Shown here piece by piece: positions 39,810 to 49,170 of a stretch of 64,000 nt of DNA. A program made the position numbers and the translations under genes. Position 1 is the first letter of the stretch; every line of letters begins with the position of its first letter. The stretch spans positions 744,001 through 808,000 of the forward strand of contig NC_050734.1 of the NCBI RefSeq assembly GCF_014133895.1. Reading direction: 5' to 3'. Below the pieces are notes generated by a model, which was given only the letters and a program-made list of their open reading frames with translations, searched no databases and was not told the DNA's origin. This DNA comes from Torulaspora globosa. Taxonomy: Eukaryota; Ascomycota; Saccharomycetes; Saccharomycetales; Saccharomycetaceae.

Positions 39810-40949
39810 CTAATCTCTTATTCTGGCATAACCCTTGGAAATTACGTTATGAACACCATTTCGTCTATTTTCGAGTGCGTACAAGAGGTCTCGCATGACA
39901 ATACCTGGCTCCTCCCTAGCCTCCCTGAACCGCAAACCGCTGTCGCCCCTAGCAGCCACAGCTGCCGCAACCATTCCATGGCTTTTGGTCCCAAGTGTAG
40001 TGGGCTTACTTGTTGATGAAGTCAACCAGCCATACTGCTTTTTACTACCTGCTCTCAAACCTGCCGTGACATTAGAGGCTCTGTGTAAAGTCTCTTCCGA
40101 ATCCATCTTATTTTCGAGATCCTCCTTCTCTAGCCCCAGAGCTATTCTCTTCTTTATACGTCTTTCCTCGTCTTTCTTCTCAGCTATTGCTATCGACCTC
40201 AATACCATGGCCACTTCGTTTCTCCTACCAGAATTAACTTTAACCGCCTTACGCCTGTGCCGTGAAATCACCAGGGAATTGGCTACTATGTCTTTGATGT
40301 ACATTTCGCAGGCAGTCGACACCATTCGAAGTACCTCTGGATTTTTGGAAAAGTTCTGCGGAAAGCTTTGAGTTTTGCAAACCTTCCTCATGAAGGCACT
40401 CAGTTGCTCTGGATGCAAAAAAGGCGGATGCTTAGGTATCTGGACGTTTACTACCTGAGTCTGTGACTTGGAAGCGTTTACAGAACTGCTCAAAAGCGCT
40501 TCCTCTTCTCTTATATCGACACCGGCGGAGAATAAGACATCCTGCATCTTATTGGGATCCGACTGTGTCGCTTGAGCGGATTTCCCCCCTACCGTTTCCT
40601 TCTGTTGCATTGACGAGCTCAATGATTGCTTGCCCTGTACTTTGACTTTCTTCTTCTCGTCTTTCTTGGGAAGCGCCAGTCCGGTAGTACTGCTATTCCT
40701 TTTAATATCCATCGACGGTTGTGTTGTCTTAGGCATCGTAGCGTTGTCAGTCGCGAAATTGTCTAAAGCCGTAGGTACATCTGCAGAAAATCCTCCCGTT
40801 CCTGAGTGTGGCATTTCCTCGCTTATAACCTTCTGCTGTGGGGCCAGGTCAAATGCTGCCTCTGTATCATCGAAAGAAGTGTTAGATTTCGACCTTTTCT
40901 TTGCTGATTCACCACCTCCGGCCCCCTCGCGCTTTACTGGAGAGTACAT
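39810..40949 (-). CDS. TAF4: TFIID subunit Taf4
   Basis: Taf4 pairs with Taf12 through a histone-fold and stabilises TFIID. I prefer the ATG at 40949 (379 residues; 388 in S. cerevisiae); an upstream in-frame ATG at 41033 would add 28 mostly hydrophobic residues with no family match. The N-terminus is low complexity with the conserved GLALPKKDEKKK segment; the C-terminal TAF4 domain (~150-379) has SDPNKMQDVLFSAGVDI, LHPEQLSAFMRKV, SRHRRKAVKVNSGRR, TAGLRAGSKKQYGWL and GDSGLRFREAREEPGIV. In S. cerevisiae it is YMR005W, next to PLB2. Confidence 0.94.
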   Translation of the reverse strand: MYSPVKREGAGGGESAKKRSKSNTSFDDTEAAFDLAPQQKVISEEMPHSGTGGFSADVPTALDNFATDNATMPKTTQPSMDIKRNSSTTGLALPKKDEKKKVKVQGKQSLSSSMQQKETVGGKSAQATQSDPNKMQDVLFSAGVDIREEEALLSSSVNASKSQTQVVNVQIPKHPPFLHPEQLSAFMRKVCKTQSFPQNFSKNPEVLRMVSTACEMYIKDIVANSLVISRHRRKAVKVNSGRRNEVAMVLRSIAIAEKKDEERRIKKRIALGLEKEDLENKMDSEETLHRASNVTAGLRAGSKKQYGWLTSSTSKPTTLGTKSHGMVAAAVAARGDSGLRFREAREEPGIVMRDLLYALENRRNGVHNVISKGYARIRD

Positions 40950-41048
40950 TATACTCCTAATATCAGCCACAACGACCACTGAGGACAGTTTGGAAGCTCT
41001 AACGCTGCTCGTCGAGATGTATAGGACTATCATTGTTTATGTTCATGT

Positions 41049-41524
41049 TCCTTAGCATCGCAAAATCTACTCTACCACAGCAAGGTAACCCTGACCAAGA
41101 AAGAAGCCTTAATCAAGAAGCTTTACCTTGATGATGATCGAAGCAGCTCAATGATTCACATCGATACTAGGAAGCGAGTTCTCAAGCTACTTCGACTGGC
41201 CGTCATTGTATCGCCTTGGCGAAGCGACAGTTCCCTTTGAGCTGGCTACAGAGCTCGTAGGTGGTAAGACAGTATATGTGGAGTCCTGTTTCTACGAGCA
41301 GACTATCGGATACTTAAGCAAGCAAGGTTTGGGCTTATTTCAAGTCTCAAGTGGAAGCGATTCCAAAGCTGTCTCCTGCGATAAAACTTGGATACAAGGA
41401 AAAATACGGCCAAGAAACAATGAATGCTACTCCCAGCAGTGAGGAATACATTCGTAGTGCTTTCAATGACTTTCGACGGTGGATTCACTTCGGAAGTGGT
41501 GGCGATGAGCTTCTGAGTGCTTGA
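41049..41524 (+). pseudogene. Possible remnant of a decayed gene, unidentified
   Basis: Three + strand frames overlap in succession, each open for 60-96 codons and ended by a stop: about 41049-41240, 41155-41442 and 41318-41524. Each has protein-like composition (for example LATELVGGKTVYVESCFYEQ, and IPKLSPAIKLGYKEKYGQE), and none starts with a usable ATG. This is what a gene with two frameshifts would look like, but random DNA can do this too. No family recognised. Confidence 0.2.
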
Positions 41525-41561
41525 ACGATTGGCGTTGTAAATGTATCACTTTGGACGAATG

Positions 41562-41603
41562 TGAAAAATTTCAAGAATATACAGGCTCATCTCATCTCAT
41601 CGC
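41562..41603. promoter_or_regulatory. RRPE and PAC pair upstream of RCL1
   Basis: TGAAAAATTT (RRPE, 41562-41571) and GCGATGAGAT on the - strand (PAC, 41594-41603), 85-127 bp upstream of RCL1. This is the standard promoter pairing of ribosome-biogenesis genes, bound by Stb3 and Dot6/Tod6 in S. cerevisiae. Confidence 0.8.
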
Positions 41604-41688
41604 TCCAGCTGATTCGTGTGTTTGGGAAGGATTTGGAATTGCAGTTTCGCTGAGGTGATTATACCAGTAAGAGATTCGCCATAGCATC

Positions 41689-42786
41689 ATGTCATCAAGA
41701 GGCTCATATGTTGTTTTTTCAGGCTCACAAAATTTTAGACTGAGGCTCATTTTAGCTACATTATCTGGCAAAGCAATTAAGATAGAAAAGATTAGGTCTA
41801 ATGAACTGAATCCCGGTTTGAAGGATCACGAGGTCTCTTTCCTGAGACTTTTGGAGTCAGTCACGAACGGCAGCGCAATCGAAATCTCATACACAGGTAC
41901 AACCGTCATATATAGACCTGGAATCATAGTGGGTGGATCCGTTACGCACAACTGTCCGAAGGGAAAGCCCGTCGGATACTTCGTGGAGCCCATGCTGTAC
42001 CTAGCTCCGTTTTCCAAGAAGAAATTCTCCATCATATTCAGAGGTTGTACTGCCTCCAGTGAGGATGCTGGAATCGAAGCTATTAAATGGGGTCTGATGC
42101 CTGTCATGGAAAAGTTCGGAGTGAGAGAGTGTGCTCTTCATACTCTAAAAAGAGGGTCCCCACCCCTGGGGGGCGGCGAAGTACATCTGATCGTGGATTC
42201 CCTCATTGCTCAACCGCTGACAATGCATGAGTTGGACAGACCAACAATTTCGTCGATTAGAGGCGTCTCATATTCGACCAGGGTCAGTCCGTCCATGGTG
42301 AATAGAATGATAGATGCAGCGAAAAAGGTACTGAAGAAAGTAGGATGCGAAGTTAACATTTCAGCTGACGTATGGAGAGGCGAGAATTCGGGGAAGAGCC
42401 CGGGATGGGGTATAACCCTTGTGGCAGAGACAAAGAAAGGTTGGTCTTTCTTCTCAGAACAGATTGGTGGAGCTGGTGATGTGCCAGAAGATATTGGGAC
42501 TTTGGCCGCTTATCATCTCCTTGAAGAGGTCTCGAAGAGTGCTGCGGTTGGCAGAAATCAATTACCACTTGCGCTGGTGTACATGGTGATAGGAAAGGAA
42601 GATATTGGAAGACTGAGAATAACTAGAGAACAAATTGACGAGCGGCTAGTTGGGCTGCTGAGAGATATTAAATTAGTGTTTGGAACTGAAGTCTTCCTAA
42701 GACCTGTTGATCATGATAATACGGATGATTTCATTGCAACTATTAAGGGAATCGGTTTTACAAACACAAGCAAAAAGATTGCTTGA
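41689..42786 (+). CDS. RCL1: 18S rRNA processing factor Rcl1
   Basis: Rcl1 is a nucleolar protein of the RNA 3'-terminal phosphate cyclase fold that works with the GTPase Bms1 in early cleavage of pre-18S rRNA. The 365 residues compare with 367 in S. cerevisiae. Family segments include FSGSQNFRLRLILATLSGKA at the N-terminus, VTHNCPKGKPVGYFVEPML, RRGSPPLGGGEV-like KRGSPPLGGGEVHL, and IRGVSYSTRVSPSMVNRMI. True cyclases have a catalytic His near the C-terminus that Rcl1 proteins lack. In S. cerevisiae it is YOL010W. Confidence 0.96.
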   Translation: MSSRGSYVVFSGSQNFRLRLILATLSGKAIKIEKIRSNELNPGLKDHEVSFLRLLESVTNGSAIEISYTGTTVIYRPGIIVGGSVTHNCPKGKPVGYFVEPMLYLAPFSKKKFSIIFRGCTASSEDAGIEAIKWGLMPVMEKFGVRECALHTLKRGSPPLGGGEVHLIVDSLIAQPLTMHELDRPTISSIRGVSYSTRVSPSMVNRMIDAAKKVLKKVGCEVNISADVWRGENSGKSPGWGITLVAETKKGWSFFSEQIGGAGDVPEDIGTLAAYHLLEEVSKSAAVGRNQLPLALVYMVIGKEDIGRLRITREQIDERLVGLLRDIKLVFGTEVFLRPVDHDNTDDFIATIKGIGFTNTSKKIA

Positions 42787-42869
42787 TCAATGAGGTAGAG
42801 TAGGACATCTAAATAGGCATCTAAATAACGACTCTTGACGAAATGGTCAGCGTCTTTTTTTTTCCTTTT

Positions 42870-44417
42870 TTAATTCTGAGATGTAGGCATGTCCATTAAA
42901 TTCTCGCTGAGTTTCTCCCAAGCGTTCACGGTGCGTCCAGCATAGTTTGAATTAAGTTTGGACCATTCCTGGAATGCACGACTGATTAAAAATTGCGTCT
43001 CCTGAAATATAGTGAATTCCTCCAATATGCATTCTCTGATCAACCAGGCTCTGTTAAGTTCTTCGGCGATTGTTCTCTTATCCCGCTGAATGGCTGATTT
43101 TATTCTATCATATTCGGCCCCGCTGACATCTGGTTTATCTTTCATGCTTTCTAGCTTTTGATTATTCAACTCCACTCGCCTCTGCAATAACGGAACATTA
43201 TTTCCCGCCATAATTCGATAACGTTCGAATAGATCTCTCAGTGAAATTAGGATATCTATAAAGACCCGGAAGCTGGGCACCAAATTTGTGGAATACTCAG
43301 CTGTTCTCTCATTCGAAAGTTCTGTGGTCTCCTTGAGATGTTTCTCAATAATACTTAGATGATTGTTGATCTCCAACACAGTACTACTCTGCTCGGTAGG
43401 GTATAATTTGGGTGTTGAAACAGAGAACTCATGTATTAAGGAACCCAAAGCGGCCCGTTCTTTAGCCATGAATTTAACTCGTCTCTCATACCTCTCCATA
43501 GATACAGTTATTTTGACCCATAACTCAATAGACTTTTCGATAGTGGCCTCTGATTCGTTCCACTGTTCAGATATTTCCTTTTGCCACATCTTTACGAAAC
43601 TGTGCGTTATCTTTTTGTCACTAAACTCCTCTGTGGTGTCATAAATGGCTTGTTTCCGCCAGCCAGATAGATCCGTTGGGACTGTAAGAAACGTTAAGAG
43701 AAGGTCATCCTTGCTAAGAACAGGATGCTTAACCACGAGGTTTATAAACCTTGTAAGACCTCTCCTTCTCCGTTCGAGGAAAACAGCATCAGCATTCTGA
43801 GTGCCAATCTTCTTTGGCGGAAGTTCTGGAATCAAACGAAACGGATAGCGCTTTAAAAGCACCTCCTGTAACCACACAAAATCGGAGTATCGTCTTATCA
43901 CGCTACGGTCGTTATTGGATTCTGCATGTGGCAATGCTACCAAGTGACGCACCAAATAGTTTGTGTGTTTGAATAGCAACCCCTCTTTATCTGGTAATTG
44001 CTCGATAACTACAATATCAGGGCCCAAAGGTTTGTAAGTGCCTCTGACTGTTTTGAGCCAATCACTTAAGTTCTCGTCAAGGCTGTGATGGGGCTCTTGG
44101 AAGTTCCTCGATGTGACTGAGAAATCTGTAGATCCAAACGGGCCTAATAAGCTTGAACCACTGCCAGTAAGAGTTGCCTCGGATAAAATGTCTGTATTTC
44201 TCGGAAGTTCTTCTTCCCATGTACTCCGCCCTAACGTGTCGCTAGCTTCAGTGCTCTCAACCACGGATATATTACGGATGCTTGCATCCAACGAAGGCCT
44301 GGAAGTCTCTGCCAATGGTGCGATCGAAGCGGCCCCGTCCCCTGACGTCCATTCGTTGCCCGAAAGAGCTTCGTCCTTGTTCGTATTCCACGGATCAATG
44401 TCCTTGAGAGCATCCAT
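42870..44417 (-). CDS. MVP1: Sorting nexin Mvp1
   Basis: Mvp1 is a PX-BAR sorting nexin for endosome-to-Golgi recycling. The 515 residues compare with 511 in S. cerevisiae. The N-terminal third is unstructured; the PX domain is at about 130-250 with the phosphoinositide-binding RRYSDFVWLQEVLLKRYPF segment and LIPELPPKKIG; a helical BAR-like region follows (~270-515) ending near AFQEWSKLNSNYAGRTVNAW. It is convergent with RCL1, 83 bp apart. Matches YMR004W. Confidence 0.95.
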   Translation of the reverse strand: MDALKDIDPWNTNKDEALSGNEWTSGDGAASIAPLAETSRPSLDASIRNISVVESTEASDTLGRSTWEEELPRNTDILSEATLTGSGSSLLGPFGSTDFSVTSRNFQEPHHSLDENLSDWLKTVRGTYKPLGPDIVVIEQLPDKEGLLFKHTNYLVRHLVALPHAESNNDRSVIRRYSDFVWLQEVLLKRYPFRLIPELPPKKIGTQNADAVFLERRRRGLTRFINLVVKHPVLSKDDLLLTFLTVPTDLSGWRKQAIYDTTEEFSDKKITHSFVKMWQKEISEQWNESEATIEKSIELWVKITVSMERYERRVKFMAKERAALGSLIHEFSVSTPKLYPTEQSSTVLEINNHLSIIEKHLKETTELSNERTAEYSTNLVPSFRVFIDILISLRDLFERYRIMAGNNVPLLQRRVELNNQKLESMKDKPDVSGAEYDRIKSAIQRDKRTIAEELNRAWLIRECILEEFTIFQETQFLISRAFQEWSKLNSNYAGRTVNAWEKLSENLMDMPTSQN

Positions 44418-44647
44418 TCTTGTCCCTACTCAGGATCACGTATTATATCCAGTGAAAGCGTACTGCTGGTGGTGATTTTTCAGCCTACGTTCAGTAACCT
44501 GGACACTAAACTTGTGATCTTCAAATGATCAAAAACCACGTAAGGATGAAAACTGTCTCGTCATAGCCGGAGATATGGTTAGGACTAGCCAGCTAGTTTA
44601 TTCCATATATACAGATCAAATAATTAATACAATGGGTACACTTAAGA

Positions 44648-45427
44648 TTACACGGGCCTGTCTTCGCTAGGCTGATCCGGTCGGGCAGAATAGTCCTCGC
44701 CGTCATCGTCATTCGAGAGATCGAGGCTTATCCAGCTGGGCCAACTCAGTTCCTTCCGTAGGACCTCCTTAAAATTTTCCAGCAGAAACTGCTCTAATTT
44801 GCCAACGCTACGAAGCACAGAGCCCTCGCCCTGGCACTGTTCGCCTATTTCCGTCTCTATCTTCATAGTTCGCAATATCAGTATCCTCTCAAGCGATCTC
44901 TTGGGGGTAAGAAGCGACCCTGAGGTATCGAGAATCGACTCATTCTTATCCAGCATGCTGTCACTTACATCACAGAGGAAACTAACAAAGACCTGCTTGG
45001 ACAAATACGCTATAAGACATAGCGAATGGATACCTATATTGCTAATTGTCAACTTTACGGGCAAAGTCATGAAACTCTTAGTAGGATAGTGTAAAACCAG
45101 ATCTGCCGCGATGGTTATCAGTAAGTCGCCCTTATACTCTATCTCAGTGAGGAACTGGACATCGTTAGGGTTCCGTTCGACAGGTTTGGCGCCTTCGACG
45201 CCCTCAATGTCTTCGTTAAGTGCCTGATAGAAATCATCCAACGGATCAGAGATCTCTCGAAGAATGATGTTGGGTGGCACCTTTCCAATTGAAAAGTCCA
45301 CAATTCTCAAATGGCTGACATAGTCCGGCAGGTCGATTGACTGCAAATACGAGTTCAGATGGCATTTGATTGACTCGTTCAAACCAGCATCAGACTCAAT
45401 CTTAGTCCAATCAATATCAAACGACAT
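44648..45427 (-). CDS. MDM12: ERMES subunit Mdm12
   Basis: Mdm12 is an SMP-domain lipid-transfer subunit of the ERMES complex that tethers ER and mitochondria. The 259 residues compare with 271 in S. cerevisiae; the difference is a shorter acidic insertion after about residue 75. SMP-domain segments are clear: [46 protein letters not shown]-like [37 protein letters not shown] and the C-terminal [15 protein letters not shown]. Matches YOL009C, and is divergent from COQ10 as in S. cerevisiae. Confidence 0.96.
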   Translation of the reverse strand: MSFDIDWTKIESDAGLNESIKCHLNSYLQSIDLPDYVSHLRIVDFSIGKVPPNIILREISDPLDDFYQALNEDIEGVEGAKPVERNPNDVQFLTEIEYKGDLLITIAADLVLHYPTKSFMTLPVKLTISNIGIHSLCLIAYLSKQVFVSFLCDVSDSMLDKNESILDTSGSLLTPKRSLERILILRTMKIETEIGEQCQGEGSVLRSVGKLEQFLLENFKEVLRKELSWPSWISLDLSNDDDGEDYSARPDQPSEDRPV

Positions 45428-45578
45428 AATCTCCGAGATGTGCTCTCAGCTTTGGGCAACAGTTTTGTACCTTGTCTTTTTGTCTTTGGCATGAAAGTTA
45501 CCGTGAACTGTCGCTAAAACACAAGAAAGCGAATATATACAGACAGCTGCAAGCTAGGCTCCAGCAAGTGGGAGTTCC

Positions 45579-46202
45579 ATGATACTAGTCTGCTCTTTGA
45601 GACGCGCTACAGGTTACACCAGGAATTGTTATGCGTTCGCCAGTCGTTCCTCGCGAAGCCTTTTCGGTTGGAACTCATCTCAAGCAGGTGAACATGTGCA
45701 GCGGTATACTCTAACGAAGATCATGAACGCTCCGCCTGAACAAGTGTATAATGTGGTCTCGGAAATATCCAAATATCGCGATTTCATACCGTACTGCGAG
45801 GACTCATTTGTCAATAAGCGGAATCCAATAGATGGTAAACCGACTGAAGCAGGGCTGAGAATCGGATTTCGACAATACGATGAGAAATACACTTGCAAGA
45901 TAAAATGTACAAAATTGATAGATGATGGAGTAGAAACGTACAGGGTCATAGCAGACTCTATAACCGAAAGCTTATTTCGAGGATTGTGCACACGATGGAC
46001 GATAAAACCTCACCCCGAGAGGCCTCATGCTTCAAAAGTTGAACTGATCCTCAGTTTCGAAATGAGATCTAGGTTATACAATAGTGTTTCTGCACTTTTT
46101 GCCAGTAGTGTTACAGAGTTGGCCATGAAGGCCTTTGACAAAAGGGTCTTTCAGTTGAGAAGACAAGCATTAAAGGCTAGCACTTTGAACAAAACAAGCT
46201 GA
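45579..46202 (+). CDS. COQ10: Coenzyme Q-binding START-domain protein Coq10
   Basis: Coq10 binds coenzyme Q in the mitochondrial inner membrane and is needed for efficient respiration and Q synthesis. The 207 residues equal S. cerevisiae Coq10. The N-terminus is an Arg/Ser-rich presequence, and the START/polyketide-cyclase domain starts near 42 with the conserved VSEISKYRDFIPYCEDS and ends with SVTELAMKAFDKRVFQLRR-type helix. First ATG chosen. Matches YOL008W; convergent with AIM34. Confidence 0.95.
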   Translation: MILVCSLRRATGYTRNCYAFASRSSRSLFGWNSSQAGEHVQRYTLTKIMNAPPEQVYNVVSEISKYRDFIPYCEDSFVNKRNPIDGKPTEAGLRIGFRQYDEKYTCKIKCTKLIDDGVETYRVIADSITESLFRGLCTRWTIKPHPERPHASKVELILSFEMRSRLYNSVSALFASSVTELAMKAFDKRVFQLRRQALKASTLNKTS

Positions 46203-46301
46203 GCATCAAAGCATCCCTTGCCCAACTAGCTCGCGCATTGTTCTTGGCTGGATTCGAGGAATATAGTTTCGATAACTTCTTAATTCGCGTAGACTAACTC
46301 C

Positions 46302-46976
46302 TCAACCAGTTTCCTTCTCCGAGCTTTGAGCACCCCACCATAGTAACGCAACGGTAGCAAAGCCCGCTAGAAAAAGTCTATCCCTCCAAGTTAATTCATC
46401 TCCCATAACAATATTATCGCGTAGGTCCGCTTGTTTCGTTGCCTGAGTATCCGTGGCTATCGCAGAATCCGTTGCGCTGTTTATGTTAAGGGGACTAAAG
46501 GACTTGGTTTGGAAATCAAGCTTCCCACTTGCTGTCGAAACCTCTCGAGTCTTGCACATTTCAATTGATGAAGTGGGGACCTTTAATTTGACAGCAGCTG
46601 TAGGTCCCCTTACGGGACTAGCTGTGCTCATTCTTTGCATCTTCGCAGCCTTGTTACCACTGCTGCCATTGAACGTCATTATCCTATCTATTAGCTCTGC
46701 TTTCTTGCCCGAGACCTTCAGGCCTCTGGAACGACATTCATTCTTCAGGGCATTTAGCGACATCTTATGAAAAGAAGAATGTTTCATATCGGCTGTTATC
46801 AGCGAAGTGTGGTTTTTCTTACTTGTGTTATGAACAGATCTGAACAAACCGATCGATGCATTCATAGTCGACCTTATGGAAACGGCGTAGCAAGGCGATT
46901 CAGCGAGCCATGCACCGGTGACCAACAAAAATCTCATGTTCCTGAATCCCCCGCTTTGAATGCCCAAACGACGCAT
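46302..46976 (-). CDS. AIM34: Mitochondrial SAP-domain protein Aim34
   Basis: A 224-residue protein with a SAP motif at about 73-102 (SLNALKNECRSRGLKVSGKKAE), a hydrophobic segment near the C-terminus (about 204-218, FLAGFATVALLWWGA), and an N-terminus with Arg and Ser residues and few acidic ones, compatible with mitochondrial import. S. cerevisiae Aim34 (198 residues) is mitochondrial and of unclear function. Several downstream ATGs (codons 14, 38) are alternative starts. Call rests on the SAP-TM architecture and its place next to MIX17, as in YMR003W-YMR002W. Confidence 0.85.
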   Translation of the reverse strand: MRRLGIQSGGFRNMRFLLVTGAWLAESPCYAVSIRSTMNASIGLFRSVHNTSKKNHTSLITADMKHSSFHKMSLNALKNECRSRGLKVSGKKAELIDRIMTFNGSSGNKAAKMQRMSTASPVRGPTAAVKLKVPTSSIEMCKTREVSTASGKLDFQTKSFSPLNINSATDSAIATDTQATKQADLRDNIVMGDELTWRDRLFLAGFATVALLWWGAQSSEKETG

Positions 46977-47092
46977 CTTGACCGCTATTGACCATGGAAA
47001 TCTACACGAGATGAGATTAGATCTTACGTCTTGTTTATATTAGCTTTGTTTATTTGTAAATAACAACACGAATCGTTCATAGGGAGATTTGA

Positions 47093-47100
47093 TCACGTGG
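47093..47100. promoter_or_regulatory. Cbf1-type E-box TCACGTGG
   Basis: Seven-of-eight palindrome with intact CACGTG core, about 117 bp upstream of AIM34 and just past the MIX17 stop. Confidence 0.35.
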
Positions 47101-47176
47101 CCTGGCATATGGTTAAAGTCTTTATACAAAGATATAGGATGGAATGTTGTCTCGGTTGCTGAGTCTAACAGTAGGC

Positions 47177-47635
47177 TTAATATTGACGAGCGGCCTCCTG
47201 GCATGCCTTCAGTTGCTGTAGGTAGTAATCGCAGATCTGGAAGTTACCGTTGTTGTCGTCCAAACAGCGAGTAAAGTTTCTAGCGTCTACATCACAAGCC
47301 TTGGTCTGCTCACCAACGCTCTGTTGTGTGTTCGCAGTGGCTAGCTGTTGTTGTTGTTGTTGCTCGGCGGGAGCGGAGTCCGAACCGGAGAACATTCCAG
47401 TAATTCCGGCGCCAATGGTGTGGCCGACTGCGCTGCCTACAGCAACACCTGCTGCAGTGGAAGCCATCTGAGCAAACAAACCTGGTTGCTTAGGCTGAGC
47501 TGCGGCAGTAGCTGGCGGATGTGAGTAAGCGGATTGAGTTGGAGCGGGAGCATGCGCAGGTGCGGCCATGGTCGACGCAGAGCGCGTCTGCATTGGTCTG
47601 GAAGCCGGTCTGGCTGGTCCTCTAGAGCGTGCCAT
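47177..47635 (-). CDS. MIX17: Twin CX9C mitochondrial intermembrane-space protein Mix17
   Basis: A Mia40 substrate of the intermembrane space related to CHCHD2/CHCHD10. I use the ATG at 47635 (152 residues) because the family begins MARSRG; an upstream in-frame ATG at 47653 would add six residues. The CHCH domain has Cys at 114 and 124 and at 135 and 145 (CDVDARNFTRC and CDYYLQQLKAC), two CX9C motifs. The middle is hydrophobic and Gly-rich (FAQMASTAAGVAVG, GAGITGMFSG) followed by a Gln run coded by CAA/CAG repeats. Matches YMR002W. Confidence 0.96.
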   Translation of the reverse strand: MARSRGPARPASRPMQTRSASTMAAPAHAPAPTQSAYSHPPATAAAQPKQPGLFAQMASTAAGVAVGSAVGHTIGAGITGMFSGSDSAPAEQQQQQQLATANTQQSVGEQTKACDVDARNFTRCLDDNNGNFQICDYYLQQLKACQEAARQY

Positions 47636-47868
47636 ATCTTTGAATGTCTTCAAACGTTACCTCTTGGCGGTTCGGAAGGGCGATGCGTATCGGTGGCAAT
47701 TAAAACGTGCGTTCGTCTTATATAGTCGTCCTCATGGCCGGGCAACGCCCATGTAGACTGACAAATCTGTGCCGCGATCGGGATAGGTCATGTGATGCTA
47801 CTATGGATGCTACTATACAAATCGCATTGAAATTATACATAAGGATATCGATTATGCGATTGATGGGA

Positions 47869-48879
47869 TTAATCCTGGTCCAGTAGTTGGTCCAGAACAA
47901 TGCTTGGTGATCTATAATGTTTCTTGTTGTTTATCGTCTCTCTTGTTTGGCTTGTGTCTTCAAGCGAAGAAGGAGATCCACCACCCGGTAGCAGATCAAC
48001 TGTGCTTTTGGAGCGCTTGTTATGGTGGTAGATGTTTGATCTGGCTTGTCCGGTTAGGCCGTCCATGTTATTAAGGATCTGCGTGCAAGATTGCTCGACT
48101 TGAGTGCTTACCGGAGAATCGAAAGGAGTGCCGGTGCTGGTGTTATCGTTGGTCCAAAGGGTGGTTCTATTGGCTTCATTTTGCAGCAGTTCAATTGGCG
48201 AGATGAACATTGAACGTCTGTTGTTCGACTGATGTACATTCTGATCTCCCCCAGCTGAGTCGTTCTTGGTCTGGTTTAGGAGATTTAGCATTGAGGTGGA
48301 TGTCAAACTGTAGAGACTTAAGGTGGAAGGCTTATTTCTGAGAACCTTCTCAGACATATCGCTCCTTTCATCGCTGTCGGAACCGTCACTTGTATCTTTG
48401 AAGGTTGAATAGAAGAAAGGATCGTATTGACATTTCTCCTCCATATCTTTGAGCTTGTACTCCTTGCGGGCGCTACGCCATGAACTGAAACCGAAAACAA
48501 TCCATACTACCAGCACAATCCCTAAGATGAATGCTAGACAGCTACCGACCGCTATGAAAACTGTGCCACCCGTATGTGTTGCATGATAGACGTACTTGTT
48601 GCCCTCCGAACTTGGAATAAATGGCGTAAAAGTTGCACTGGTAGACTGTGCACTGGAGCTTGTTGAACTAACCGAAGACGAGATACTCGTAGTTGTCGAA
48701 TTGAGATTCGGTAATCCACGTTCATCCAACATGACTTCAGACATAGCTCCTCGTACTAAAAGAAAACAGCAAAATAAAATTCTCGACCGTTGGACGGTGT
48801 CTTTCTTCGAACGTGCGAAAGTCATCGAAGCTGTTGCCATTGAGCTGAAGTGGGAGGAAGATAGTAAGTTACTTCTCAT
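47869..48879 (-). CDS. CSI2: Single-pass membrane protein Csi2
   Basis: Csi2 affects chitin deposition in S. cerevisiae; its biochemical role is unknown. I use the ATG at 48879 (336 residues; 341 in S. cerevisiae); upstream frame is open but has no ATG. Further in-frame ATGs follow at 48840 and 48825. A hydrophobic stretch (RILFCCFLLVRGAMS) can act as a signal sequence, followed by a Ser/Thr-rich extracellular segment, one clear membrane span (GTVFIAVGSCLAFILGIVLV, about 105-130), and a long cytosolic tail with a SWRSARKEYKLKDMEEK juxtamembrane block and the C-terminal SPSIVLDQLLDQD. Matches YOL007C beside TOP1. Confidence 0.85.
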   Translation of the reverse strand: MRSNLLSSSHFSSMATASMTFARSKKDTVQRSRILFCCFLLVRGAMSEVMLDERGLPNLNSTTTSISSSVSSTSSSAQSTSATFTPFIPSSEGNKYVYHATHTGGTVFIAVGSCLAFILGIVLVVWIVFGFSSWRSARKEYKLKDMEEKCQYDPFFYSTFKDTSDGSDSDERSDMSEKVLRNKPSTLSLYSLTSTSMLNLLNQTKNDSAGGDQNVHQSNNRRSMFISPIELLQNEANRTTLWTNDNTSTGTPFDSPVSTQVEQSCTQILNNMDGLTGQARSNIYHHNKRSKSTVDLLPGGGSPSSLEDTSQTRETINNKKHYRSPSIVLDQLLDQD

Positions 48880-49170
48880 CTTTTTAAAGGAGAAACGAGT
48901 GTAAATTTTTCCTTGCAACTCTGAAAAGTTAGAACCCCTGGTAACTGATTGCACAATACCATTTACAGTCCATATCGTGCTTCGAGCATCCCTACAGGGC
49001 TGCAAACACTTCTTAGATCATTCCGATCGACGCTTCTGTTATGTTTCGCGATCGATGCACCCGACACGAAAATAGTTACGAAGTTTTTCGCGTCAGTTCG
49101 TGTTGCCCATCAAAAGGCTAAACACATGGAACCAGTTCAACATTGAAATATACTGTATACACAACTATCT

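Larger units (their letters stand above)
40950..41688. promoter_or_regulatory. Divergent TAF4-RCL1 region
   Basis: A 739-bp region. The RCL1-proximal 130 bp holds an RRPE (41562-41571) and a PAC (41594-41603). The rest (about 41049-41524) has three overlapping protein-like frames without ATG starts that I do not recognise; see the finding. Confidence 0.5.
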
